Below, one piece after another: positions 26,330 to 34,503 of a stretch of DNA of 64,000 nucleotides. Within the stretch, counting starts at the first letter, position 1. Each line of letters starts with the position of its first letter. This DNA is from Saccharothrix violaceirubra (GTDB lineage Bacteria > Actinomycetota > Actinomycetes > Mycobacteriales > Pseudonocardiaceae), in assembly GCF_014203755.1 (NCBI RefSeq), contig NZ_JACHJS010000001.1, positions 5,084,001-5,148,000 of the forward strand, in the 5' to 3' direction. Made by a program: the position numbers and the translations under genes. Below the pieces are notes generated by a model. That model made no database searches, was not told where the DNA came from, and saw only the letters and a list, made by a program, of their open reading frames with translations.

Positions 26330-27660
26330 CCCGCCCGCCCTCCCGACGCCGGGACCAGGTAGCGGGCGACGCTGTCCAGCTTCTCGCAGGTCTCCTCGTA
26401 CTCGCGCTCGGGCGTGGACTGGCCGACGATGCCCGCGCCCGCGCGCAGCCACGTGCGGCCGTCCTGGCGGTACGCGGACCGCAGCACCAGGGCCGCGTCC
26501 ATCTCGCCGGTGTGGTCGACGGTGAGCACCGCGCCGCTGTACAGGCCGCGGCTCTCGGCCTCGAAGTTGCGGATCGCCTCGTACGCGGCGACCTTCGGCA
26601 CGCCCGAGGCCGTGACGGCGGGGAACACCGCGCCGAACGCGTCCCAGGTGGCGAACCCGTCGGCCAGCAAGCCCGCGACCTGCGAGGCCAGGTGCTGGCA
26701 CGTGCCGCGCTCCTTGATGGCCATGAACTCCGGCACCTCGATCGAGCCGGGCCGGCAGACGTCGGTCAGCTCGTCCGTGCCGACCTTCACCGAGATGGCG
26801 TGCTCGTAGACCTCCTTGGCCGAGCCGAACAGGTCGTTGCGCAGCTTCTCGTTGACCACCAGGTCGGGCGTGAGCGCGCGGGTGCCGGCCAGCGGCTGGC
26901 TGACCACGCGGCCGTCCGCGGAGACCTTGACGACGATCTCGGGGCTGAAGCCGGTGGCCTCGATGCCGCCGAGGTCGAGCAGGAAGGAGCGCGCGGGGTT
27001 GTTGCCCTCGCGGCCGACCTGGTAGGTGGCGACGAGGTCGACGTCGTAGTCCACGTCGACGACCCGGGACAGGATGACCTTGTGCAGGTCGCCGGCGTTG
27101 ATGGAGTCGACGGCGAGCTGGACGGAACGCTGGTACTGGTCGACGCCCAGGCCGCGGACGTCCAGCGGTCGCGGGGTGTTCTCCTCGGACACGGTGTCGG
27201 CGGTGACGGTGTCGATCAGGTCGGTCATGGTCCGCTGGTCGGCGGCGCGCAGGTGGGCGGCGCCCGCGATGATGCGGACCTCGGCCTTCGGGACGATCAG
27301 GTGCAGCAGGCGGTTGGCGCTGACGTGGTCGAGGTCGCCGTCCTTGGCGTAGGACAGCTCGAACGTGGCCCAGCCGTAGGCCCGCCAGCCGGGGATCGTC
27401 ACGGCGTCGAGCAGGCGGGAGACCTGGTGCAGCGGCTTGTCGCTCCAGGGCAGGACGGTGTCGGGGGCGTTCTCCTGCTTCAGGACGGCACCGGTGCGGT
27501 CCAGCGTCAGCTCGGCGCGCACGCCGCCCGCGTAGGCCCACGTGCCGCCGGTCTCGTACACGACGTAGGAGTCGTGGAGTCCGGACGCGGCGAGGCGGGT
27601 GGCGACCGTGACGGGGTCGGCGGTCAGGGGGACCTGCGTCTCGAAGTAGTGGGTGCTCAT
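26326..27660 (-). CDS. Salicylate synthase (MbtI/Irp9-like)
   Basis: 444 residues of the chorismate-utilising family. Diagnostic blocks are KVILSRVVDVDYDVDL, ARSFLLDLGGIEATGFSPE, PLAGTRA, IKERGTCQHLASQVAG and LRAGAGIVGQSTPE. MbtI/Irp9-type enzymes convert chorismate to salicylate through isochorismate. It is the first gene of the operon 27660 to 18591 and lies downstream of operator-like site 1 (27710-27738). Confidence 0.9.
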   Translation of the reverse strand: MSTHYFETQVPLTADPVTVATRLAASGLHDSYVVYETGGTWAYAGGVRAELTLDRTGAVLKQENAPDTVLPWSDKPLHQVSRLLDAVTIPGWRAYGWATFELSYAKDGDLDHVSANRLLHLIVPKAEVRIIAGAAHLRAADQRTMTDLIDTVTADTVSEENTPRPLDVRGLGVDQYQRSVQLAVDSINAGDLHKVILSRVVDVDYDVDLVATYQVGREGNNPARSFLLDLGGIEATGFSPEIVVKVSADGRVVSQPLAGTRALTPDLVVNEKLRNDLFGSAKEVYEHAISVKVGTDELTDVCRPGSIEVPEFMAIKERGTCQHLASQVAGLLADGFATWDAFGAVFPAVTASGVPKVAAYEAIRNFEAESRGLYSGAVLTVDHTGEMDAALVLRSAYRQDGRTWLRAGAGIVGQSTPEREYEETCEKLDSVARYLVPASGGRAG

Positions 27661-27709
27661 GGTCTGCGGGTGTCCTCTCGGAGGGCGACGGGATTCCGCC
27701 ACGACACGA

Positions 27710-27738
27710 GTTACTGACCAAAACGCTACGGCGGTATC
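27710..27738 (-). promoter_or_regulatory. 29-bp operator-like element, copy 1
   Basis: Plus-strand ends GTTACT and GGTATC flank a core AAAACGCTACGG. It lies 50 bp upstream of the salicylate synthase ATG. Copies 2-4 at 32596, 34178 and 36169 have the same 29-bp length and end sequences. Confidence 0.65.
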
Positions 27739-27822
27739 TGTTGTGCGCCAACACTTGCGCGATAAGCCTTGGTACTCGTCCGGCTAACAGAGTTCGCCGG
27801 TAACGCGTGCCACACCTGCCCG

Positions 27823-27878
27823 CGCGAGTTATACGTTCAGACACCGCGAGTTGTGCACTCAGACACCGCGAGTTGTGC
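27823..27878 (+). repeat. 22-bp repeat array A (2.5 units)
   Basis: Units at 27823-27844, 27845-27866 and a partial at 27867-27878. Each begins CGCGAGTTRTRC and the full units end TCAGACAC. Related arrays occur at 32698, 34331 and 47317. Confidence 0.8.
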
Positions 27879-28055
27879 GGTGGGGATCGTGGGGTGTTTT
27901 CGGAAGCGTGAAGGGCACGCTCGCCGCTGGGCAGGCCGCCGGAAAGCGGCTGTCGTGCCTCACCGGCCTGCCGTCGTTGTTGCGATCTCTGCCGTTGTCG
28001 TCGTGTGGCGGGATTGCGGTGCCGAATTCGCTTGCCTGTCCACTGTCGGCATGGT

Positions 28056-28089
28056 CAAGGCCGGTCCCGGGGGTCCGGGACCGGCCTTG
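28056..28089 (-). terminator. Terminator of the A-PCP/DAHP synthase operon
   Basis: Arms CAAGGCCGGTCCC and GGGACCGGCCTTG (13 bp, 8-nt loop) start 12 bp beyond the stop of the A-PCP gene. Confidence 0.75.
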
Positions 28090-28101
28090 GTGGACGTTCT
28101 C

Positions 28102-30423
28102 CTACACGGTCATCGACGCCAGGGCTCGTGCCATGCCTTCGATGCTGGGCTGGTCGAACAGTTCGAAGAACAGTTCGTCCTGACCCTTCTCCACCTTGAA
28201 GCGTTCTCCGATGCGTGCCGTCAGCGTTGCCGCGCGCATCGAGTCGCCGCCCAGGTCGAAGAAGTTGTCCAGCACGCCCACGGCCTCCAGGTCCAGGGCC
28301 TGCTCCCAGATCTCCTGCAGCGCCCGCTCGAACTCGTCGCGGGGTTCCTGGTAGTCGGTGTCCACGTCGGGTCGGGTGCGGGGTGGTTCGGGCAGGGCGT
28401 TGCGGTCGATCTTTCCGTTCGTACTCAACTCGAACACGCCGACCACGTACGCCGACGGGACCATGAACGTGGGCAGCTTCTGCTTCAACGCGGCCCTGAT
28501 CCCGCGGACCGCGGGTTCCTCGCCCGGGCTCGCCTCCAGGTACGCGACGAGGCGGGTGTCGCCCTTGTCGTCGGTCTTGGCCAGGACCGCCGCCTGGCCC
28601 ACGCCGGGAAGCCCGGCCAGTACCGCCTCGATCTCGCCCAGGTGCACGCGGTTGCCGCGCACCTTCACCTGGTTGTCGGTCCGCCCCACGATCTCGATGT
28701 CGCCGTCCGGCCAGTACCGCGCCAGGTCGCCGGTCAGGTACAGGATCGGGTGGCGGTCCGGGTCGATCGGGTTGGCGATCCACTTCTCCGCGGTCGCCTC
28801 CGGCTGGTCCAGGTAGCCCGCCGAGAGGCTGTCGCCGGTCACCGCGAGCTGCCCCACGACGCCCGGCGGGACCGGCTTCAGGTCGTCGCCCAGGACGAAC
28901 GTCCGCACGTTGGGCGTGGGCTTGCCGATCGGCGGCGTGCGCCGGGCCCGGCCGTCCTCACCGAGAACGCGGCCCAGCTCGGTGATGTCGCAGATGGCCA
29001 CGACGGTGGCCTCCGCCGACCCGTACAGGTTGAGGACCTGGAACGGCAGGGACGCGTCCGGCCACGACTGCACACGCTCGCCGCAGATCCGGATGTTGTG
29101 CAAGGCCGTCTCCGCCGGCCAGTCCAGGGTGAGGATCCGCTCGCACACCGCCTTCATCAGCAGCGTGTGGGTGATCCGTTCGGTCACGAACCAGTCCCGG
29201 AGCCACTCCGGCGAGGTCACCACCGAAGGCTCGGGGATGCGCACGGGCGCGCCCGCCGCCAGCACCGAGAAACATTCGACCTCCACCATGCCGTAGCCCG
29301 GTGCGGCCAACCACGTGCCCCGCGATTCGCTGGTGATGCCGCACAGGGTGCGCATGGAGTGGATCAGGTTCCGGGCCGCCCCGTGCCGCACCAGCACGGC
29401 CTTGGGCACGCCCGTGGAACCCGAGGTGTAGCAGATGTGGATGAAGTCGTCGGCCTCCACTTCGACGTCTACGGGGGTGGTCGGCTCGGTCCGCCAGTCG
29501 GCGGCGTCCAGGGCCAGCACGCGCGTGTCACCGGACACGACGTGCTTGTGCTCGCGCATCGTCAGCACCAGCACGGCACTCGCGTTGCGGATCATGAAGC
29601 GGACCCGGTCGGCGGGGAAGTCGGGGTCGAGCAGGATGGCGGCGGCGCCGAGCTTGAAGCACGCGATCTGCGCGATCAGGCTTTCCGGACCACGCGGGAA
29701 ACACGTGCCCACGTTGTCGCCGCGCTTCACGCCCAACGACCGCAGCCGGTGGGCGAGCTGGGTCGACCGGTCGTCCAGCTCGCCGAACGAGAGCCGCCCG
29801 CCCGGCCACACGACGGCGTCCGCGTCGGGGGTCCGCCGGGCGATCGCGGCGATCTCCTCGTGGAAGAAGCCGCCGGGGACCTCCTCGTCGGTGTCGTTCC
29901 ACTCGACCAGCATGCGGTGCAGGTCGGCGTCGTCGAGCAGGACGACGTCGCGCACCTTCACGTCCGGCGCGGCGGCCAGCACGCGGCCCAGGTGCAGTGC
30001 GTACTGGTCGGCCGCGTCGGCACCGAACTCGGCGCGGGCGGCCAGGAGCGTCAGGCCCGTTTGTCCACTGAGGACGGTCAACGCCGCGGTGGCGTGCTCG
30101 GCCCGGTCGGTGACGGCGGCCTGGAAGTCGCCGTCCTCCGCCGGCTCGACGACCGTGGTGTCCACGGCGTAGCGCAACTGGGACAGGGTCTGGTCGCCGG
30201 TCACCGCCAGCCGGACCGCGCCGGCGACGCCGCGGCGGATCACGACGGAGGTCTGGCCGGTGTAGCGGTGGATCAGCGCGGCGAGGGCGGCCACCGCGGC
30301 GGTGTCCTGGCTCGTCCACGGTCGGTCGTCGGGCAGGATCACCGGTCGGCGGTGCGCGGCTCCGGTGCGGTCGGCGCCCGTCGCCCGCGCCAGCGGCAGC
30401 GAAGTGCTCTGGGACGTGCTCAT
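28102..30423 (-). CDS. NRPS adenylation-PCP didomain protein
   Basis: 773 residues from ATG 30423; ATG 30429 sits too close to the AGAGGA ribosome site. An N-terminal about 170 residues resembles the tail of a condensation domain (ending LLDDADLHRMLVEWNDT) but has no HHxxxDG motif. An adenylation domain follows (ICYTSGSTGVPKAV, LYGSAEATVVA, YLTGDLARYWPDG, NGKIDRNALP), then a PCP with FFDLGGDSMRAATLT. No condensation or thioesterase domain is present, so it probably supplies a PCP-bound amino acid for transfer by a separate enzyme such as the KASIII-like proteins. I could not read the substrate code reliably. Confidence 0.85.
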   Translation of the reverse strand: MSTSQSTSLPLARATGADRTGAAHRRPVILPDDRPWTSQDTAAVAALAALIHRYTGQTSVVIRRGVAGAVRLAVTGDQTLSQLRYAVDTTVVEPAEDGDFQAAVTDRAEHATAALTVLSGQTGLTLLAARAEFGADAADQYALHLGRVLAAAPDVKVRDVVLLDDADLHRMLVEWNDTDEEVPGGFFHEEIAAIARRTPDADAVVWPGGRLSFGELDDRSTQLAHRLRSLGVKRGDNVGTCFPRGPESLIAQIACFKLGAAAILLDPDFPADRVRFMIRNASAVLVLTMREHKHVVSGDTRVLALDAADWRTEPTTPVDVEVEADDFIHICYTSGSTGVPKAVLVRHGAARNLIHSMRTLCGITSESRGTWLAAPGYGMVEVECFSVLAAGAPVRIPEPSVVTSPEWLRDWFVTERITHTLLMKAVCERILTLDWPAETALHNIRICGERVQSWPDASLPFQVLNLYGSAEATVVAICDITELGRVLGEDGRARRTPPIGKPTPNVRTFVLGDDLKPVPPGVVGQLAVTGDSLSAGYLDQPEATAEKWIANPIDPDRHPILYLTGDLARYWPDGDIEIVGRTDNQVKVRGNRVHLGEIEAVLAGLPGVGQAAVLAKTDDKGDTRLVAYLEASPGEEPAVRGIRAALKQKLPTFMVPSAYVVGVFELSTNGKIDRNALPEPPRTRPDVDTDYQEPRDEFERALQEIWEQALDLEAVGVLDNFFDLGGDSMRAATLTARIGERFKVEKGQDELFFELFDQPSIEGMARALASMTV

Positions 30424-30442
30424 CTTCATGTCCTCTCGTGGG

Positions 30443-31537
30443 TCAGCCGACCAGCGCGGCCTGCGGGTGGAACGCGGCACGACGGGTGGCGACGGCCTCG
30501 GCCAGCCGCTCGACCAGGCGGACCGTGCCCGACCAGTCGACGCAGGCGTCCGTGACGCTCTGCCCGTACGCGAGCTGCTCGGACCGGCCGAGCACGAGCT
30601 TCTGGTTGCCCTCCACCAGGAAGCTCTCCAGCATGACCCCGGCGACGCCCTCCTCGCCGCGGCCGATCCGCCCGGCGAGGTCGCCGACGACGAGCGGCTG
30701 GCGACGGTGGTCCTTGTTGCTGTTGCCGTGGCTGGCGTCGATCACCAGGCGCTGCTCCAGACCGGCCTGCCCGAGCAGGCGCAGGCTCTTGGCGACGTCG
30801 ATCGGCCCGTAGTTGGGACCGGCGCTGCCGCCGCGCAGGACGACGTGGCCGTCCGGATTGCCGGTGGTCGTGACGAGCCCGACGCGACCGTCGTCGGTCA
30901 CCGACGGGAACGTGTGCGGGCGGGACGCGGCCACGATCGCGTCGACCGCGTCGAGGACGTCGCCGCTGGTGGCGTTCTTGAAGCCGATCGGCATGGGCAG
31001 GCCGCTGGCGAACTGGCGGTGCGTCTGGCTCTGCACCGTGCGCGCGCCGACACAACCCCACGAGACGACGTCGGCCAGGTAGCCCGGCACGCTCGGGTCG
31101 AGGAACTCGCAGGCGACGGGCAGGCCGCTGCCGGCGATCTGGGTCATGAGGCCGCGGGTGAGCCGCAGGCCGCTGTTGACGTCGTCGGAGCCGTCCAGGT
31201 GCGGGTCGGTGAGCAGGCCCTTCCACCCCAGGCGGGTGCGGGGCTTCTCCACGTAGACGCGCATGACCACCACCGCGTGGTCGGCCACGTCGGCGGCGAG
31301 CGCGGCCAGGCGCTCGGCGTAGTCGAGGGCGGAGGCCGGGTCGTGCGCGGAGCACGGACCGGTGATCACCACGAGCCGGTCGTCCTCGCCGGAGAGCACT
31401 TGGCGGATGTCCTCGCGGGCCTGTCGGGCGGTGGTGATCGCGGCGGCCGACGCGGGGATCTCCGCGCGCAGGTCGGCGGGCGTGATCAACGGCTCGACTC
31501 CGGCGATGCGGGCGTCTTGGGGCCTGATGGAACGCAT
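30443..31537 (-). CDS. aroG: 3-Deoxy-7-phosphoheptulonate (DAHP) synthase, type I
   Basis: 364 residues of the AroF/G/H type: VVITGPCSAHDP, MRVYVEKPRTRLGWKG, EFLDP, WGCVGARTVQSQTHR, FKNATSG and IDASHGNSNKDHRRQP. It condenses PEP and erythrose 4-phosphate, the first shikimate step. A cluster copy raises chorismate for both salicylate and 3-hydroxyanthranilate. It lies 19 bp after the atypical KASIII gene and 19 bp before the A-PCP start. Confidence 0.93.
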   Translation of the reverse strand: MRSIRPQDARIAGVEPLITPADLRAEIPASAAAITTARQAREDIRQVLSGEDDRLVVITGPCSAHDPASALDYAERLAALAADVADHAVVVMRVYVEKPRTRLGWKGLLTDPHLDGSDDVNSGLRLTRGLMTQIAGSGLPVACEFLDPSVPGYLADVVSWGCVGARTVQSQTHRQFASGLPMPIGFKNATSGDVLDAVDAIVAASRPHTFPSVTDDGRVGLVTTTGNPDGHVVLRGGSAGPNYGPIDVAKSLRLLGQAGLEQRLVIDASHGNSNKDHRRQPLVVGDLAGRIGRGEEGVAGVMLESFLVEGNQKLVLGRSEQLAYGQSVTDACVDWSGTVRLVERLAEAVATRRAAFHPQAALVG

Positions 31538-31556
31538 GGTCGGGGTTTCCTTTTCC

Positions 31557-32570
31557 CTAGGCGGCGGTCAGGACGGCCGCGGAGAACGTGAAGCCCATCG
31601 CGGTGCCGAGCAGCAGCACCGTCGAGCCGGGCCGGAGGAGGTCCTCGGTGACGAGGTGGGCCAGGGCGTAGAGCTGGTCGGCGGGACCGAGGTGGCCGAT
31701 CGTGAGACCGGTCTCCAGCAACGTGTTGCGGGGCGTGAAGCCCAGGGGCCGCAGGAAGCTGTCCTGGAACAGCGCGCGGCCGACGAACGGGGTGACGAAC
31801 CAGTCGACGTCGTCGAGCGTGCGACCGGCCTCGGTCAGAGCGCGGGTGACCACGCTGACCGTGCGGTCGCCGGAACGGCGGCGGACCTCGCTGAGCGAGA
31901 TGCCGCTGCGGGCCAGGAAGGCGCGGGTGCGCTTGCGCATGTCGGGGCGGGGCACGGATTCGGTGCCGAACGGCTCGTCGCCCCGGCTCAGGCCCTCCAG
32001 TGCGGCGTCGGTCTCGGACACGATGCTGTCCAGCCTCAGGAGGCCCGCGCGCCGCGAGACCACGGCCGCGGCGCCACCGTCGCCGAACACCATGCCCGGC
32101 GAGAGGTACCAGCGGTCGACCGGTTCGGCGAACCGGTCCCCCAGCGTGATCAACGCGGTCTCGGCGCGGCCCGCCTGGAGGGCGGTGGCGGCGAGGTCGA
32201 GGCTCGTGAGCGAGCCGTTGGAGGCGGCCTGCACGACGGTCGGCTGGCCTTCGAGGTCGGTGCCGATCAGCTCCTTGGCGACCCAACTGGCCACCGGCCA
32301 CATGTCCAGGCCCTGGTAGTTGCTGTGGCTGTGCAGGTGCAGCGTGGCGCGGTCGACGACGACGCCGTGGTCGGCGGCGGCCTTGATCGCCTGGCGTCCG
32401 GCCGTGACGGCCAGTTCCGGTGGTGCCTGGGTGGCCTGGGCGACGGAGATCATGCCGGTGCCGCGGGCGACGTCGGCGGAGTAGGAGCCGTCCGCGATCG
32501 CGTGCTCGACGGGCACCCGGTCACCGAGGGTGCCACCGGTGCCGGCGATCCAGATGTCCTCGAAACGCAT
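31557..32570 (-). CDS. Atypical KASIII-like protein with Ser in place of the catalytic Cys
   Basis: 337 residues of the KASIII fold (FGDGGAAAVVSRR, LTIGHLGPADQL, AMGFTFSAAVL). The nucleophile position reads QAASNGSLTSLDLA, Ser instead of Cys. The segment aligning with the FabH His reads VTPFVGRA, so that His is absent, and the Asn position is His. Ser-containing KASIII proteins such as DpsC are known to act as acyltransferases, so function is possible, but it may be a non-catalytic partner of the KASIII at 25292. It leads an operon behind operator site 2. Confidence 0.75.
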   Translation of the reverse strand: MRFEDIWIAGTGGTLGDRVPVEHAIADGSYSADVARGTGMISVAQATQAPPELAVTAGRQAIKAAADHGVVVDRATLHLHSHSNYQGLDMWPVASWVAKELIGTDLEGQPTVVQAASNGSLTSLDLAATALQAGRAETALITLGDRFAEPVDRWYLSPGMVFGDGGAAAVVSRRAGLLRLDSIVSETDAALEGLSRGDEPFGTESVPRPDMRKRTRAFLARSGISLSEVRRRSGDRTVSVVTRALTEAGRTLDDVDWFVTPFVGRALFQDSFLRPLGFTPRNTLLETGLTIGHLGPADQLYALAHLVTEDLLRPGSTVLLLGTAMGFTFSAAVLTAA

Positions 32571-32595
32571 CTCGCCAGTCCTTCCTCGTTCGTCT

Positions 32596-32624
32596 GTTAC
32601 TAGCTAAAACGCTACGGAGGTAAC
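32596..32624 (-). promoter_or_regulatory. 29-bp operator-like element, copy 2
   Basis: Ends GTTACT and GGTAAC flank the core AAAACGCTACGG, identical to copy 1 in the core. It lies 26 bp upstream of the KASIII-like gene start. Confidence 0.7.
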
Positions 32625-32697
32625 CTCTGTCCCACAACGGATCTCCGATCACCCCTGCTTCTCGATTGACCACCGAACCTTGTTCGCTGGTAAACCT

Positions 32698-32763
32698 CGC
32701 GAGTTATACGTTCAGACACCGCGAGTTGTGCGTTCAGGCACCGCGAAATGTGCGTTCAGGCAC
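32698..32763 (+). repeat. 22-bp repeat array B (3 units)
   Basis: Units at 32698-32719, 32720-32741 and 32742-32763, all starting CGCGA and ending TCAGRCAC; the third has the variant AAATGTGC in the middle. The third unit supplies the stop codon of the flavoprotein hydroxylase gene. Confidence 0.85.
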
Positions 32764-33919
32764 CGTGCAGCCAGGCGACCTGGTCGTACAGGTCCGCCAC
32801 GCTCAACGCGGCGAGCATCTCGTTGCGGCGCAACGCTTCCGCACCCTCCGGGTGGTAGAGCGCCGACCCGAGCGCCCGCGCGACGAGCTGGATGCGCGCG
32901 GTCCGGTCACGCCGCGAGGCCGCGTACTTCGCCAACCGCTGCGGCACCTCGGACCCGCCGCCGTCGAGCACCTCGCCGAGCACGACCGCGTCCTCCAACG
33001 CCTGGCACGCGCCCTGAGCCGCGTACTGGAGCATCGGGTGGGCGGCGTCGCCGAGCAGCGCCACGCGGCCGTCGGTCCACCGCCGCACGGGATCGCGGTC
33101 GCACAGCACCCAGGTGCGCCAGTCCTCGCCGAGGTCGAGCAGTCGGCGCGCGGTGTCACCCAGGCCCGGAAAGCGCAGCGGCACAAGCTCTTTGGCCACG
33201 GGTTCGCCGGAGATCTCCTCCAGCGCGCCGTCGTCCCGCGTGGCCGCGAGGTTGAGGAACTCGCCGCCGCCGATCGGGTAGTGCACGAAGTGCCACTTCG
33301 GCCCGGCCCACAGCGTCACGGTGTTCCAGCGCAGCTCCTCGGGCACGCGGTCCATCGGGATCACGCTGCGGTAGATGGTGTGCCCGGACACGCGCGGACG
33401 CCCGTCGCCGACGAGTTGGCCCCGGATCACGCTGCGGATGCCGTCCGCGCCGAGCAGTGCCGAGCCGCGGAACGTCGACCCGGACGCGGTGCGCGCGGTG
33501 ACCGAGCCGGCGTCCTGGGTGTAGCCGACGACCGGCTGGTCGGCGTGCAGCTCGATGTCGGACGTGGCGCGGCACGCGTCGAGCAGCACCTGGTACAGGT
33601 CGCCGCGGTGCACGACGGCGTAAGGGTTTCCGAATCTGCGGCGGTACTCGCCGGTCAACGGCATCGCGGCGACCTTCTCGCCGGTCGTGCCGTCCATGAA
33701 GCGCAGTTCGTCGATGAACACGGCCCGGTCCCGGGCCCGGTCACCGACGCCGAGCCGGTCGAGCGCGTGGAACGCGTTGGGACCCAACTGGATTCCCGCG
33801 CCCAGCTCGGCGAAGCGCGGTGCGCGTTCCAGGACGACGACGTGGTGGCCGTGCCCGGCGACGGCCAGAGCCGTCGCCAGGCCGCCGATGCCGCCGCCCA
33901 CGATCAGGATGTCCGTCAT
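32756..33919 (-). CDS. FAD-dependent aromatic hydroxylase (salicylate/3-hydroxybenzoate hydroxylase-like)
   Basis: 387 residues of the PHBH-type group A flavoprotein monooxygenases: GGGIGGLATALAVAGHG, HRGDLYQVL, GADGIRSVIR and RVALLGDAAHPMLQYAAQGACQALEDA. It resembles salicylate or 3-hydroxybenzoate hydroxylases, so it may add a hydroxyl group to salicylate, 3-hydroxyanthranilate or the coupled product. The ATG at 33919 (MTDILIVGG) matches the usual family N-terminus. The stop codon lies inside a 22-bp repeat. Confidence 0.85.
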   Translation of the reverse strand: MTDILIVGGGIGGLATALAVAGHGHHVVVLERAPRFAELGAGIQLGPNAFHALDRLGVGDRARDRAVFIDELRFMDGTTGEKVAAMPLTGEYRRRFGNPYAVVHRGDLYQVLLDACRATSDIELHADQPVVGYTQDAGSVTARTASGSTFRGSALLGADGIRSVIRGQLVGDGRPRVSGHTIYRSVIPMDRVPEELRWNTVTLWAGPKWHFVHYPIGGGEFLNLAATRDDGALEEISGEPVAKELVPLRFPGLGDTARRLLDLGEDWRTWVLCDRDPVRRWTDGRVALLGDAAHPMLQYAAQGACQALEDAVVLGEVLDGGGSEVPQRLAKYAASRRDRTARIQLVARALGSALYHPEGAEALRRNEMLAALSVADLYDQVAWLHGA

Positions 33920-33936
33920 GGTCAGCTCGCCTCCGG

Positions 33937-34152
33937 TTACGCGGCTCGGTTCTCCGTCAGGCGCAGGGCACGCCGACGGGCCAGTTCCGCCTGGGACCGG
34001 GCGTCGTCGGCCTCGGCGCCGCCGTCGGCGGCGATCAGCTCGAACAACGCGGCTTTGCGCCGGTACCAGGCGGCCACCGCGGTCGGGGGCGAGTGCAGAC
34101 CGGGACGGGACTGTGCCAGCTCCCCGAGCCGGCACAGGATCTGGTTGTTCAC
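33937..34152 (-). CDS. Small helical protein of unknown function
   Basis: 71 residues from GTG 34152, preceded by GAGGAGGG. The C-terminal half (AAWYRRKAALFELIAADGG, SQAELARRRALRL) is predicted to be helical. I do not recognise it. It is the first gene after operator site 3 and is followed 17 bp later by the hydroxylase. Confidence 0.6.
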   Translation of the reverse strand: MNNQILCRLGELAQSRPGLHSPPTAVAAWYRRKAALFELIAADGGAEADDARSQAELARRRALRLTENRAA

Positions 34153-34177
34153 GCGACCCTCCTCCACTCCGACTGTG

Positions 34178-34206
34178 GTTACCACTTAAGACGTTATGGC
34201 GGTAAC
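34178..34206 (-). promoter_or_regulatory. 29-bp operator-like element, copy 3
   Basis: Ends GTTACC and GGTAAC form a perfect 6-bp inverted repeat; the core AAGACGTTATGG matches copies 1 and 2 in most positions. It lies 26 bp upstream of the small-protein GTG, the same spacing as copy 2. Confidence 0.7.
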
Positions 34207-34330
34207 GCGGAGTGGGGCAACGGGCACGCGATCAGAAGAGTTTCTCGAAAGGCGTGCGGACGTTCACGGAACGCCGGTATCCGGGGTGGGGAGGGAGGCG
34301 TGACCGGGGTGCGTGAGTGTGTGTTTCGGG

Positions 34331-34440
34331 GTGTCCGAGCGGAGGACTCGCGCGGGGAGACGGTCGGTCGGGGGTGTCCCGAGTGCACATTTCGTGGTGT
34401 CTGAACGTACGACTCGCGGTGTCCGAACGTATAACTCGCG
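34331..34440 (-). repeat. 22-bp repeat array C (reverse orientation)
   Basis: Two good units at 34397-34418 and 34419-34440 read GTGTCYGAACGTAYRACTCG, the reverse complement of the other arrays. Degenerate units lie at 34331-34352 and 34374-34396 (AAATGTGCAC variant). The array sits between the small-protein promoter and the exporter terminator. Confidence 0.75.
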
Positions 34441-34456
34441 TGGTGTGGGCATGGGA

Positions 34457-34487
34457 AAGGCCGGTCCGACGGAGTCGGACCGGCCTT
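34457..34487 (-). terminator. Terminator of the exporter gene
   Basis: Arms AAGGCCGGTCCGAC / GTCGGACCGGCCTT (14 bp, loop GGA) begin 17 bp beyond the stop of the MFS gene. Confidence 0.8.
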
Positions 34488-34503
34488 GGGGAGGTGGTGG
34501 TGG

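Larger units (their letters stand above)
27661..28055. other. Intergenic region with operator site 1 and repeat array A
   Basis: Non-coding DNA between salicylate synthase and the A-PCP gene. It holds the 29-bp operator-like element (27710-27738) near the salicylate synthase start and the 22-bp repeat array (27823-27878). No gene is apparent. Confidence 0.6.

Noticed and set aside
27776..27804. Fifth copy of the 29-bp operator element
   Set aside because: A GGTAAC end is present at 27799-27804, but the matching GTTAC end and core are absent at the required distance.
28102..30423. Complete NRPS module with condensation domain
   Set aside because: The N-terminal segment lacks the HHxxxDG motif and is too short; only adenylation and PCP domains are supported.
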